This document shows, in pieces, positions 7,887 to 15,234 of a stretch of DNA of 50,160 nucleotides. Every line of letters begins with the position of its first letter. Position 1 is the stretch's first letter. Under the pieces are notes generated by a model. That model ran no database searches, was not told the origin of the DNA, and saw nothing but the letters and a program-made list of their open reading frames with translations. The stretch spans positions 1 through 50,160 of the forward strand of contig DFJS01000099.1 in NCBI GenBank assembly GCA_002373165.1. The letters are read 5' to 3'. Origin of the DNA: Ruminococcus sp. UBA3665 (GTDB lineage: Bacteria; Bacillota; Clostridia; Oscillospirales; Ruminococcaceae). Position numbers and translations under genes: made by a program.

Positions 7887-9135
7887 AATTTCTCTGATTT
7901 TTATGCTGTTTTTTATCCTGATACATGTTTTTATCGGCTTTCCGGATGCAGTCCAGCAGGGAATGCGTACTGTCCGGCATGACGGCCGCACCATAGGAAA
8001 TACTAATCTGTCTGCCGCCGATGGAATATGTTTTCTCCATCCGGCGAAGGGATTCAATTATGCCCTGTGCCTTTTTTTCTGAAGTCTGCGGAAGAAAAAT
8101 CAGAAATTCATCGCCGCCGACACGGAAAATCAGTTTTTTTTCACCCACTGCATAGAGAAACAATGATGCCGAAATCCGGATATATTCATCTCCGGCAAGA
8201 TGGCCGTAATAATCATTGATATATTTCAGATCATTGCAGTCTGCCGAAATAATCGTCAAAGGATAGCAGTCTGCCGGAAGTTCCCGGATATATTTTTCAT
8301 AATAGCTTCTGTTATAGAGTCCCGTCATAGGATCTCTGTAGGCCTGACGTTCGAGCTTCTGTTTCAGGAGTTCCTGTTCTGTAACGTTGTTGATCAGGGC
8401 AATAATGCCGGTAATTTCGTTATTTTCATCCCGGACGGGAGCTTTTGTAATTTGCAGATATTCCAGAATATCATCTGCATTCACTTCAATGACATACGAA
8501 CGCTCTTTTCCGTCTGCCAGAAGCTGTAAATCACTTTGATACGCAAGTATTGCGTTTTCTTTATCTTTGCGGATATCGATATCTGTTTTTCCGCGGATTG
8601 TCCAGTCGGGGTCGTCATCATGCTCCAGATGATGCCAGTAATGCGTGGCAAAGATATATTTTCCCTCGGCATCTTTGAGATAGATATTTGCCGGAAGCGC
8701 ACGGAGCATTTTTTCCAGTTCCGGAAACGAGGCGGAATCTTTCAGCCGCACAGCGTTGGAAATACGGTTGATGATGATTTTTTTATGATACGGCGATGTA
8801 ATAAAATCCACTGCGCCAAGTGAAAGATAGTCCTGTTTGAGATGCATAGTTTCTTCCGAAGTCAGCACCAGAACAGGGAGTGTCTGCCATTTTTTATTCC
8901 TGCTGATTTTTTGCAGAAAAATTTTACATCCCTCGCCGGGCAGTTCGGAATCAATCAGCACAGCAGACAAATTATCTGACATCCGCCGCACTGCACTCAG
9001 ACCTTCCTCCAGTGCAGTGATGATAATAAAATGATATATATCTGTCAGCAGATTATACAATGCAGAAGATGCCTCATGATTTTCCTGTATCAGCAGGATT
9101 GTTCTTTTATTGCGGTTTGCAGTCATCACTTCCAT
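7885..9135 (-). CDS. response regulator-type diguanylate cyclase (REC-PAS-GGDEF)
   Basis: 416 residues, start at 9135 after GAGGAAAAACAGC. Residues ~10-130 form a receiver domain with the phosphorylatable Asp62 (LIDSELP) and Thr92; the conserved Lys of the usual KP motif is replaced (TSPYH), so phosphorylation may not switch it in the standard way. Residues ~140-255 form a PAS domain. Residues ~265-415 form a GGDEF domain with intact GGDEF at 340-344 and the DPMTGLYNR entry motif, so it should make cyclic di-GMP from two GTP. No clear RxxD inhibitory site precedes the active site. No histidine kinase is encoded next to it. The neighbouring cell-surface enzymes make a link to adhesion or biofilm possible, but this is only context. 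Confidence 0.92.
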   Translation of the reverse strand: MEVMTANRNKRTILLIQENHEASSALYNLLTDIYHFIIITALEEGLSAVRRMSDNLSAVLIDSELPGEGCKIFLQKISRNKKWQTLPVLVLTSEETMHLKQDYLSLGAVDFITSPYHKKIIINRISNAVRLKDSASFPELEKMLRALPANIYLKDAEGKYIFATHYWHHLEHDDDPDWTIRGKTDIDIRKDKENAILAYQSDLQLLADGKERSYVIEVNADDILEYLQITKAPVRDENNEITGIIALINNVTEQELLKQKLERQAYRDPMTGLYNRSYYEKYIRELPADCYPLTIISADCNDLKYINDYYGHLAGDEYIRISASLFLYAVGEKKLIFRVGGDEFLIFLPQTSEKKAQGIIESLRRMEKTYSIGGRQISISYGAAVMPDSTHSLLDCIRKADKNMYQDKKQHKNQRN

Positions 9136-9159
9136 GCTGTTTTTCCTCGATTCTGATAG

Positions 9160-9189
9160 ATTATATTAATATTTTCCGGGATAATCCAA
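9160..9189 (-). promoter_or_regulatory. probable promoter of the diguanylate cyclase gene
   Basis: On the minus strand TTGGAT (9189-9184) and TATAAT (9165-9160) with an 18-base spacer. The -35 box is weak and overlaps the tail of the upstream terminator. Confidence 0.5.
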
Positions 9190-9220
9190 CAAAAGAAGGA
9201 ACAGGAAAGCTCCTGTTCCT
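9190..9220 (-). terminator. terminator of the polysaccharide deacetylase gene
   Basis: Perfect 10-base-pair stem AGGAACAGGA/TCCTGTTCCT (9197-9206, 9211-9220) with a four-base loop; the minus strand continues with a T-rich run. Confidence 0.8.
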
Positions 9221-9226
9221 TTCTGG

Positions 9227-10516
9227 TCAGGTTGTCTCGTACCCTGTTTCGGAAGGAACTGTTTCTTCTCCAGTTTCTTCGCTGTCAGATTCTGTTTCGT
9301 CTGTTTCTTTCTGGAACACTGTGCCGAACATGCTGTCATAAAGCGGCGTATCCGGGTGCACGTTGAATAAAACCATGCTTTCTTCTTCCGGAAAACCGCG
9401 GTAATACATCAGTTCGCTGACCGTTACCAGCTGATAGCCTTTTTCGATCAGATCAGGAATCAGCCGTTTGGAAGCGTCTGCTGTTTCCTGATGAATATCA
9501 TGCATCAGGACGATATCGCCGTCATCGATATTTTCCATGACGATATTATAAATTTTATCTTCGTTTTTCAGTTCCCAGTCATGTGTTTCGACTGACCACC
9601 AGATAAACACTCTGGTATCTGCCTTGCGGATGTCGTCATTATATGCGCCGTAAGGCGGGCGGACATGCTGCGGATAGCGGCCTGTGCAGTCATAGACTTT
9701 CTGGTCGCAGGCTTTGAGGGAAGCAACAGCTTCGTCAAGCTCCAGTTTGGTAAGCTGTTCGTGACCGCGCGAATGATTGGCAACTTCACAGCCGATGGAA
9801 ATTTCCCGGCGGATGATATCTTCTGTTTCTTCGCTGATATTATTTCCGACTACAAAGAAAGTAGCATGTGCGCCGTACTCTTCCAGGACATCCAGAATTT
9901 CATCAGAAGACCCCGGTTTAGGGCCGTCATCATACGTGAGGGCGATCATAGGCTTATCGGGGTCGATTTCCAGATTATAATCAATAAACGGAGCGTTTTC
10001 ATCTATTTCAGTAACGGGTTCTTCTGTTTCCGTAACGGGTTCTTCTGTTGTTTCGGGGAGAGAATCCGGAAGTTCTACTTCGATAACGTTCTGATTTTCT
10101 TCCTCAGCAGAACTGCGTTTTCCGTTCCAGAATGTCATCAAGCCGCAGAAGACTGCAACTGCACAGAAGGCAAAGAGTGTCAGTTTTACATTTTTTTTCA
10201 GCCGGAACTTTTTTTTCTTTTTTCTGACGGGCTGAATTTTTGTTTTCTGAACCGGCTTTTTTTCAGGCTGTTCGGGAGCGGTTTTCTGAACAGATTTTTT
10301 CTTTTTCTCAGGCTGTTCGGGAGCGGTTTTCTGAACAGGTTTTTTCTTTTTCTCAGGCTGTTCGGGAACTGCCGCCTGAACAGACCTTTTCTTTTTTTTA
10401 GGCTGTTCCGGGGCTGTTTCCTGAACAGACTTCTTTTTCTTTTTTTTGACTGTTGCTGCTGTCTTTTTTCCTGATGCTGGTTTTGTCTTCCGGCTTGACA
10501 TTTCCTCTGCACTCAT
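9227..10516 (-). CDS. membrane-anchored polysaccharide deacetylase (NodB/CE4) with Lys-rich cytoplasmic repeat tail
   Basis: 429 residues. Residues 1-110 are a very basic, low-complexity tail with about four near copies of a 15-residue unit (VQKTAPEQPEKKKK). A single transmembrane helix follows (~111-130), then an acidic Glu/Thr/Pro linker and a NodB domain (~185-370). CE4 motifs are present: TYDDGP (194-199), HSRGH (metal ligands H248 and H252), RPPYG (286-290), ETHDW and LMHDIH. It should remove acetyl groups from peptidoglycan N-acetylglucosamine or another surface glycan, outside the membrane. The C-terminal end is again acidic and disordered. The repeats make the DNA at about 10250-10440 repetitive. 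The start at 10516 has only a weak AGG site; a start 5 codons later is also possible. A leader with an attenuator-like hairpin lies upstream (10645-10752). Confidence 0.88.
   Translation of the reverse strand: MSAEEMSSRKTKPASGKKTAATVKKKKKKSVQETAPEQPKKKKRSVQAAVPEQPEKKKKPVQKTAPEQPEKKKKSVQKTAPEQPEKKPVQKTKIQPVRKKKKKFRLKKNVKLTLFAFCAVAVFCGLMTFWNGKRSSAEEENQNVIEVELPDSLPETTEEPVTETEEPVTEIDENAPFIDYNLEIDPDKPMIALTYDDGPKPGSSDEILDVLEEYGAHATFFVVGNNISEETEDIIRREISIGCEVANHSRGHEQLTKLELDEAVASLKACDQKVYDCTGRYPQHVRPPYGAYNDDIRKADTRVFIWWSVETHDWELKNEDKIYNIVMENIDDGDIVLMHDIHQETADASKRLIPDLIEKGYQLVTVSELMYYRGFPEEESMVLFNVHPDTPLYDSMFGTVFQKETDETESDSEETGEETVPSETGYETT
10250..10440. repeat. tandem coding repeat, about 60-66 base period
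   Basis: Three to four imperfect copies of a unit containing the motif CAGGCTGTTCGGGA (plus strand) encode the Lys/Glu/Pro-rich repeats of the deacetylase tail. Such a tract can expand or contract by slippage. Confidence 0.7.
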
Positions 10517-10644
10517 TTGCCTGTACCATGCCTTTCTTTTGGATTTTATTTCATCTCTTGGTATTAATTAACATAACAGATTTTTCCGGTTTTATGCCGA
10601 AATATAAAAAAATAACAACGGTCTGCCACCGGACAGAAATCAGA

Positions 10645-10675
10645 TAAAAAAGCCCCAAATACAGTAATTGGGACT
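10645..10675 (-). terminator. terminator or attenuator ahead of the deacetylase gene
   Basis: On the minus strand an AGTCCCAA/TTGGGGCT stem with one mismatch is followed by six T. It lies about 65-100 bases after a promoter and about 130 bases before the deacetylase start codon, so it either ends a small RNA or acts as an attenuator. Confidence 0.6.
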
Positions 10676-10740
10676 TTTCATCCCTGAATATTCCGAGGAA
10701 TTCAGGTCTGCCGTGTGAGGATAAACAAAATTTTCATGTC
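10676..10740 (-). ncRNA. candidate small RNA or 5' leader with two hairpins
   Basis: Read on the minus strand, transcription from the promoter at 10747-10775 would begin near 10740, pass a first hairpin (10683-10706, CCTGAAT...ATTCAGG with inner TTCC/GGAA) and end at the T-run of the second hairpin (10645-10675). An 11-codon frame (10737-10702, ATG to TGA, no ribosome site) covers the left arm of the first hairpin. I do not recognise a known riboswitch class. Confidence 0.35.
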
Positions 10741-10746
10741 AGTATT

Positions 10747-10775
10747 ATTATAGCATAAAGAATCCCAAAAGTCCA
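10747..10775 (-). promoter_or_regulatory. promoter of the small RNA/leader before the deacetylase gene
   Basis: On the minus strand TGGACT (10775-10770) and a perfect TATAAT (10752-10747) are 17 bases apart. It is the only good promoter seen upstream of the deacetylase gene. Confidence 0.55.
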
Positions 10776-10902
10776 GTAAATAGGGCAGTTTTGACAAAAT
10801 TTGTGAATTTTATATAAATTTTGCAGAATTTGTACTGCAAATTTTGCATCCTTCTGATTTTTTATAAATTTCGGATATTTTCAGTCATGCGGCTTATCAA
10901 GA

Positions 10903-10931
10903 TTGACATTTCTATCATTTCATGTTATAAT
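10903..10931 (+). promoter_or_regulatory. sigma-A type promoter of the seven-gene lipoprotein/membrane operon
   Basis: Consensus TTGACA (10903-10908) and TATAAT (10926-10931) with a 17-base spacer, 65 bases before the first start codon. No further promoter of this quality is seen before 15126. Confidence 0.8.
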
Positions 10932-10995
10932 AAGAATTATGCAATACTCGCTTGCATTCTGAATTTAAATTTTATGATAGAAACGGAGACTGAAT

Positions 10996-11568
10996 ATGAT
11001 GTATTTTCATAAAAAATTATTAGCTGCTATGCTGGCCGGCTTTATGCTGCTGGCCGCCGGATGTCAGAAAGAAGAAAAATCCAATATCAATGTAGAAGTT
11101 GCCGAAACAACTGCGCCTGCTGTCGAAATTCAGGCTCAGCTCGGTCAGGAAGCCGAATACGGCGGTATGAAACTGATTGTGCTTTCTGCCGAAGACCCTG
11201 AAATCGTCATGGAACAATCCGGAAAAATGGCACTGTTCTTCCAGGTACAAATCAATAACGGCACGGACGAAACAGTCACTGCCAATTATCTGAATAATTT
11301 TTCCCTGACCGTTGACGATACGGAATATACTTCCGATCAGTGCTGTACAATTCCGGTTATGAAAAAATTATATGATTTCTACGGCGTGGAAGCCATCAAC
11401 GAGGAAATTCCTGCCGGAGAATCCCGTACAGGTTATGTGGCATGTGAAGCTGACCAGAATTTCTCTGAAATTGCTCTGCATTATACCCCCAAAACTACTG
11501 ACAGAGCTTCTAAAATTACTGTTGCACTGAATCAGGATCAGATTGTCAAGGCCGAAAAGAAATCCTGA
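10996..11568 (+). CDS. DUF4352-like lipoprotein
   Basis: 190 residues, start after CGGAGAC. A short lipoprotein signal peptide ends in the lipobox LLAAGC (Cys near residue 23), so the mature protein is expected to be lipid-anchored on the outer face of the membrane. A short linker leads to an immunoglobulin-like beta domain (~45-185) of the DUF4352/telokin-like kind, with the typical pattern of a conserved central strand (MALFFQVQINNGTDE) and a late loop (IPAGESRTGYVACE). Two adjacent Cys (DQCCTIP) may be oxidised. First gene of an operon; the next start codon is two bases after its stop. Function of DUF4352 lipoproteins is unknown. A diacylglyceryl-transferase-like enzyme is encoded at the end of the same operon. 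Confidence 0.75.
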   Translation: MMYFHKKLLAAMLAGFMLLAAGCQKEEKSNINVEVAETTAPAVEIQAQLGQEAEYGGMKLIVLSAEDPEIVMEQSGKMALFFQVQINNGTDETVTANYLNNFSLTVDDTEYTSDQCCTIPVMKKLYDFYGVEAINEEIPAGESRTGYVACEADQNFSEIALHYTPKTTDRASKITVALNQDQIVKAEKKS

Positions 11569-11570
11569 TT

Positions 11571-12224
11571 ATGAACGGCTATATCACATTCTGGTCACAG
11601 GATTATGTCAAAGAACTCCGGAAAGCCGGAGATTCCGGACAGTTCAAAGTTGTTTACGGCAGTCATCATACCAGAATGCCCTATATTTCTTCACTCAAAA
11701 TCGGCGATATTATTTATCCTGTCGCGATTCTGAACGGCACACTCTGCATCATGGCAAGACTGCCGGTTGAAAAAACAGAACCGGCTTTTGCATATCTCAT
11801 CCGGGAAACAGGACAGGACTTCGGCTCTCTGACTCCGGAGGGCATTCTCTACCGGACAGTTGTCGGCGGAAGAGATTATATTTTCACTTCTGCCGAATCC
11901 GGTTTTGCCGATAAAATTCAGCTGACAGACAAAAATTATACTGTCATCGACGAAAAAAATCTGACTCCCCTGCCCCATCAGTTTCATCAGGAGCCGATTA
12001 CCTGCTGTGCAAAACAGGCCGCGAGCGGTTCACATGGTTCTGTGATTCAGGCAAGGCCGATTCCTTTTGAGAAAATTCCGGAACTCCGGTTCGGAAAAAC
12101 GCCGGCCTCTCAGAAGCCCCTGAAACTCGATCAGAACGGCAAACTCCGGAGCACTTCCCTTGCCGGATTTATCCGGAAATTAAGTGACGAGACGTTCCAG
12201 TATTTTGAGACTTTTTTTCCCTGA
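11571..12224 (+). CDS. hypothetical cytoplasmic protein in the lipoprotein operon
   Basis: 217 residues, no signal peptide or membrane segment. The start codon is two bases after the previous stop, which points to translational coupling. The N-terminal ~65 residues (FWSQDYVKELRKAG, then LKIGDIIYPVAILNGTLCIMARL) have the feel of a small beta-barrel of the PUA/EVE/ASCH type that begins with an aromatic motif and a KxGDxI turn, but the match is too weak to name. The remainder has no motif I know. Being in a tight operon with a lipoprotein, four related membrane proteins and an Lgt-like protein, it probably works with them. Function unknown. Confidence 0.65.
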   Translation: MNGYITFWSQDYVKELRKAGDSGQFKVVYGSHHTRMPYISSLKIGDIIYPVAILNGTLCIMARLPVEKTEPAFAYLIRETGQDFGSLTPEGILYRTVVGGRDYIFTSAESGFADKIQLTDKNYTVIDEKNLTPLPHQFHQEPITCCAKQAASGSHGSVIQARPIPFEKIPELRFGKTPASQKPLKLDQNGKLRSTSLAGFIRKLSDETFQYFETFFP

Positions 12225-12245
12225 CCTGACGGAAAGGTGACATCT

Positions 12246-12881
12246 ATGGTAGTAAACTATTATTTTATTTCCGGCTGTACTTATCGTAATTATGACGGAA
12301 ATCCCTGCATTTTTGCGCCGGCTGATACGGATGAAAAGCTTTTGCAGCAATATGATTTTCAACAGTCAGAAGACGGCAGATATTATAAAATCCTCACGGC
12401 AAAAGAACGCGAAGCTGTGATAAAAGCCTGTCCGTATTATGATGTTTCATTCACATATCAGAATTCACAGCCGATGTATCACTTTTCCGAACAGGAACAG
12501 GCTGACGAATCAGAACCTATTTTTCAGGATACGGCACAGGATTATCCCGACTATTATGATGAAACATCTGACAGGCATTCTCCGGAAAGTCAGGACAGTT
12601 CTGTAGGCTTTATTCTTTCTGCGATTTCACTGGGCTGTATTTTGTTCAGTGTCGGAATATTATTTCTGAAATTCAACGTACTTCTAAGCGGACTTTTTGG
12701 CTGTGTCGGATTGATTCTGATTATTTCGATACGAATCCGCTATCCGGAAGATATGCTCGGAAAATTCGTCAGCGGCATAGGGATTCTTCTTCTCATAGGC
12801 GCGATATCCATGATATTTTATATTATCATCGCATGCAATCAGATGATGGAAGAATGCTGTTCCTGCAATATTCCGGGCTGA
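12246..12881 (+). CDS. paralogous two-helix membrane protein, copy A (unknown family)
   Basis: 211 residues. ATG at 12246 is chosen because GGAAAGG lies 8 bases upstream; the GTG at 12237 overlaps that site. Residues 1-75 form a soluble domain with the signature NYYFISGCTY, CIFAP, LLQQYDF, EDGRYYKILT and SQPMY. An acidic linker (~80-118) follows, then two hydrophobic segment pairs (~120-165 and ~178-200) separated by the short basic motif IRIRYPEDMLGKF, and a Cys-rich end (EECCSCN). Three further genes in the same operon share these features. There is no signal peptide, so the N-terminal domain is probably cytoplasmic. I do not recognise the family. Confidence 0.8.
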   Translation: MVVNYYFISGCTYRNYDGNPCIFAPADTDEKLLQQYDFQQSEDGRYYKILTAKEREAVIKACPYYDVSFTYQNSQPMYHFSEQEQADESEPIFQDTAQDYPDYYDETSDRHSPESQDSSVGFILSAISLGCILFSVGILFLKFNVLLSGLFGCVGLILIISIRIRYPEDMLGKFVSGIGILLLIGAISMIFYIIIACNQMMEECCSCNIPG

Positions 12882-12898
12882 CCAGAAAGGAGCTGCCC

Positions 12899-13474
12899 AT
12901 GCTTGTGGACTATTGCTCGGTACAGGGCTGCAAATTCAGAATCTATTGCGAAAAGCCCTGCATTTTTGCTCCGGAGGGTACGGGAGAATTTCAGCTCCAG
13001 AAGTATCATTTTGAACTTTCTCCGGAAGGCGAATATTATAAATTTCTGACAGATGAAGAATATGCTGTCATTCAGAGAAATCCCTCGGCAAATCTTGTAA
13101 AGATAAATCTGTTTTATGAAGACAGTTCTCCGGCAGAACAAAAATCTTCTATGCAGAATTCCACAGCAAACTGGATTTGTATCGGTTCTGTGCTGGCTTT
13201 TCTGATTGGGATTGTACCTCTGCTGATACCCCTTTATTCAGAACCTGGACTCATCATACTGATAACGCCTCCTCTGATGTGGGTGACTGCTCTGATTCTG
13301 GCGGTGCTTGTGCGTGTCCGCTGTCCGGAAAGTCTGTTCGGAAAAATTCTTCTGATAATGTATATTATTCTGATTCTGCTTGCTGTTATCGCAATTCTGC
13401 TTTTCATGGCCGCTTGCAGCGGAGCATGGGATGCATGTTTCAACTGCGAGTGTATCGGTTCGGGAATGGGGTAA
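12899..13474 (+). CDS. paralogous two-helix membrane protein, copy B
   Basis: 191 residues, start at 12899 after AGAAAGGAGC. The N-terminal domain is a divergent copy of A (QGCKFRIY, CIFAPEGTG, QLQKYHF, EGEYYKFLTDEEY), with less of the linker. The membrane part has strong hydrophobic segments around residues 90-140 and 150-175 with the shared motif VRVRCPESLFGKIL between them, and the tail is Cys-rich (CSGAWDACFNCEC). The gene lies 17 bases after copy A. Function unknown; the sharing of both the soluble and the membrane part shows descent by tandem duplication. Confidence 0.8.
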   Translation: MLVDYCSVQGCKFRIYCEKPCIFAPEGTGEFQLQKYHFELSPEGEYYKFLTDEEYAVIQRNPSANLVKINLFYEDSSPAEQKSSMQNSTANWICIGSVLAFLIGIVPLLIPLYSEPGLIILITPPLMWVTALILAVLVRVRCPESLFGKILLIMYIILILLAVIAILLFMAACSGAWDACFNCECIGSGMG

Positions 13475-13479
13475 TCGTC

Positions 13480-13788
13480 ATGCAGAATCATCATGAAAAG
13501 CTGATGAGCTTTCTTCTTCTGATTTCTTTGATTCTGACATGTGCCGTGATACTGATTCTGTATTTCGTCCTGTCATGGGAGTTTAAAATTGCTCTAGGCT
13601 TCGCCTTTCTGCCTGCGGTTCTGACTTTGATTCTGGCAGTCATCATGCGGATTCACTATCCGGAGAACCGTTTCGGAAAGATTCTGTTCCGGTTTTATCT
13701 GCTCTTGATTTTGCTGTTTTTACTCGGCGTTATTTTGTTCCTGATCAAAGAATGCAGCAGCTGTATCGAATCGCCGCCTTCTTTGTGA
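13480..13788 (+). CDS. paralogous membrane protein, copy C, lacking the soluble domain
   Basis: 102 residues; ATG at 13480, five bases after the previous stop. Only the membrane half of the family is present: hydrophobic segments at ~10-50 and ~65-88, the shared motif MRIHYPENRFGKIL between them and a Cys-containing tail (KECSSCIE). The N-terminal NYYF/CIFAP domain is missing. No remnant of that domain is found in other frames around its start, so this looks like a stable short family member and not a recent frameshift. The ribosome site is poor (GGGAATGGGG, spaced), in keeping with coupling to the upstream gene. Confidence 0.7.
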   Translation: MQNHHEKLMSFLLLISLILTCAVILILYFVLSWEFKIALGFAFLPAVLTLILAVIMRIHYPENRFGKILFRFYLLLILLFLLGVILFLIKECSSCIESPPSL

Positions 13789-13806
13789 GATGCGGAAAGG
13801 ATTGCT

Positions 13807-14409
13807 ATGTATATCAATTATTATTTTATTCCGGGATGCACATACAGCCCCTATCAGGGAAAGAACGTCATCTTTGCGCCGGACGGAACTGACGAAGATC
13901 TGCTTCAGCAATATGATTTTCAGAAAGCCGAAGACGGCCGCTATTTCAGAATTTTGACCGAACAAGAATATCAGGCTGTTAAGAGAGGTTATCCCAATAA
14001 TAATGTTATTTTTTCTTATGAAAATTCTCAGCCGATGTATCATAATCCCAACCGGAAAACTTCTAAGAAACTGCCGGATTTTATCCCGTCTCCTTCCGAT
14101 TCTGAAACTGAAAATCAGAAAGATGAAAAAGGAATTCTGATCTCAAATATTCTTTGTATTTTTTCATTTCTGTTTGCCGCAATCGGGACTATTTTATGGA
14201 CATATCATGATACAAATATAGATTTTCTTGTTTCTGTGGGAATGTTTATCATCGGCGGCATTCTGGCACTGATTGTAAAAATCCGTTATCCTGAGAATAT
14301 ATTAGGAACGATACTTTTCGGAGTCTATACCGTTCTGTTTCTGATTGCCATGTTTGTCATTGTCAAGCTGGTTGCGTTTATGGTATCATGCTGTATGGCA
14401 TGTCTGTAA
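13807..14409 (+). CDS. paralogous two-helix membrane protein, copy D
   Basis: 200 residues, start after GGAAAGGA. It is closest to copy A: NYYFIPGCTY, VIFAPDGTDE, LLQQYDF, EDGRYFRILTEQEY and NSQPMY are nearly identical, while the linker differs. The membrane region (~112-190) carries VKIRYPENILGTIL between its hydrophobic stretches and ends in SCCMACL. Conservation of the soluble domain between A and D is much higher than that of the linker, which suggests selection on the soluble domain and on the RxRYPE loop. Function unknown. Confidence 0.8.
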   Translation: MYINYYFIPGCTYSPYQGKNVIFAPDGTDEDLLQQYDFQKAEDGRYFRILTEQEYQAVKRGYPNNNVIFSYENSQPMYHNPNRKTSKKLPDFIPSPSDSETENQKDEKGILISNILCIFSFLFAAIGTILWTYHDTNIDFLVSVGMFIIGGILALIVKIRYPENILGTILFGVYTVLFLIAMFVIVKLVAFMVSCCMACL

Positions 14410-14430
14410 CAAATAAAGGAGTCTGCCGCA

Positions 14431-15126
14431 ATGGAAATCAATACTGATTATGACTTCATTCCGCCGTATCCTGTGATGATTTTATTATCTTTTCTTGCCG
14501 GGCTGACCGGAATGTATCTTCTGAACATCCGGGACGGCATCCGGAAAAATGTTGCCGGATATTTCTGTCTGCTTGCGCCGGCAATGAGTATATTTCTTGG
14601 AATCGTGCTGACATATCTATCCTCTGGATTTCAGTATTTCGGGCTTTCTTCCATCGGCGGCCTTGCCGGAATGTATGCGGCATCGCTGACATTGGCACTC
14701 ATCAGCGGAAAGCCAGGAGAAATCGGCATCATGATGAAAAACTGCACACTGCTTCTCCCCCTGATGTACAGCATCTCGAAAATCGGCTGTCTGCTGGGCG
14801 GATGCTGCCGCGGAATCGCCTATCACGGAGCATTCCGCATTCACTATACCGGAAGCAGAACTGATTCTGCTTATGTATTTCCTGTACAGCTGACGGAAAC
14901 GATTTTATTTCTGCTGATTTTTCTTCTGGGGATGTTTCTGCAAAGAAAAATCCGGAATCCTGTCCCGGCTGTATTTATTCTTTCAGCCGTGACGAAATTT
15001 CTGCTTGATTTCATGAGAGAATCCCATGCCGGAGAAATTATTTCCTTCACGCAGATGCTGTGTCTGATTCTGATTCTGACCGAAATGATACTGATATTTT
15101 TCAGGAAACGAAACAATCAGGTATGA
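14431..15126 (+). CDS. prolipoprotein diacylglyceryl transferase (Lgt)-like membrane protein
   Basis: 231 residues with about seven hydrophobic segments; start after AAAGGAG. The second half matches the Lgt family: KIGCLLGGCCRG corresponds to the RIGCxxxGCCYG motif, FPVQLTE to FPxQLYE, and KFLLDFMRE to the RFxxEFxR motif near the end. The first half keeps an IGGL motif where Lgt has HGGL, so the conserved His is absent. Canonical Lgt moves diacylglycerol from phosphatidylglycerol to the lipobox Cys of prelipoproteins. At 231 residues this is shorter than usual (~260-290), and together with the lost His it is more likely a specialised paralogue than the housekeeping enzyme. It closes an operon that begins with a lipoprotein. 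Confidence 0.78.
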   Translation: MEINTDYDFIPPYPVMILLSFLAGLTGMYLLNIRDGIRKNVAGYFCLLAPAMSIFLGIVLTYLSSGFQYFGLSSIGGLAGMYAASLTLALISGKPGEIGIMMKNCTLLLPLMYSISKIGCLLGGCCRGIAYHGAFRIHYTGSRTDSAYVFPVQLTETILFLLIFLLGMFLQRKIRNPVPAVFILSAVTKFLLDFMRESHAGEIISFTQMLCLILILTEMILIFFRKRNNQV

Positions 15127-15148
15127 AAAAATCATGCCTGATTGTTTG
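15111..15148 (+). terminator. terminator of the seven-gene operon
   Basis: A long hairpin AAACAATCAGG.ATGA/TCAT.CCTGATTGTTT overlapping the lgt-like stop codon, followed by a T-rich stretch. Confidence 0.75.
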
Positions 15149-15168
15149 TAATTATTTTACGAAAATCA

Positions 15169-15197
15169 TTGACAAACTATGAATTTTATGTTATAAT
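15169..15197 (+). promoter_or_regulatory. sigma-A type promoter of the metallopeptidase/dockerin gene
   Basis: TTGACA (15169-15174) and TATAAT (15192-15197), 17-base spacer, 38 bases before the start codon at 15235. Confidence 0.8.
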
Positions 15198-15234
15198 ATT
15201 ATTATATTTAAAATATACAAGGGGGAATTTTATT

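Noticed and set aside
10676..10740. Cyclic di-GMP-I riboswitch ahead of the deacetylase gene
   Set aside because: Only a GGCAGACC-like piece resembles the consensus; the tetraloop receptor and the second helix are missing and the element is too short.
13177..13788. Longer frame upstream of copy C of the membrane-protein family
   Set aside because: The upstream 100 codons are the shifted frame of copy B and show none of the family features; ATG 13480 fits the membrane part.
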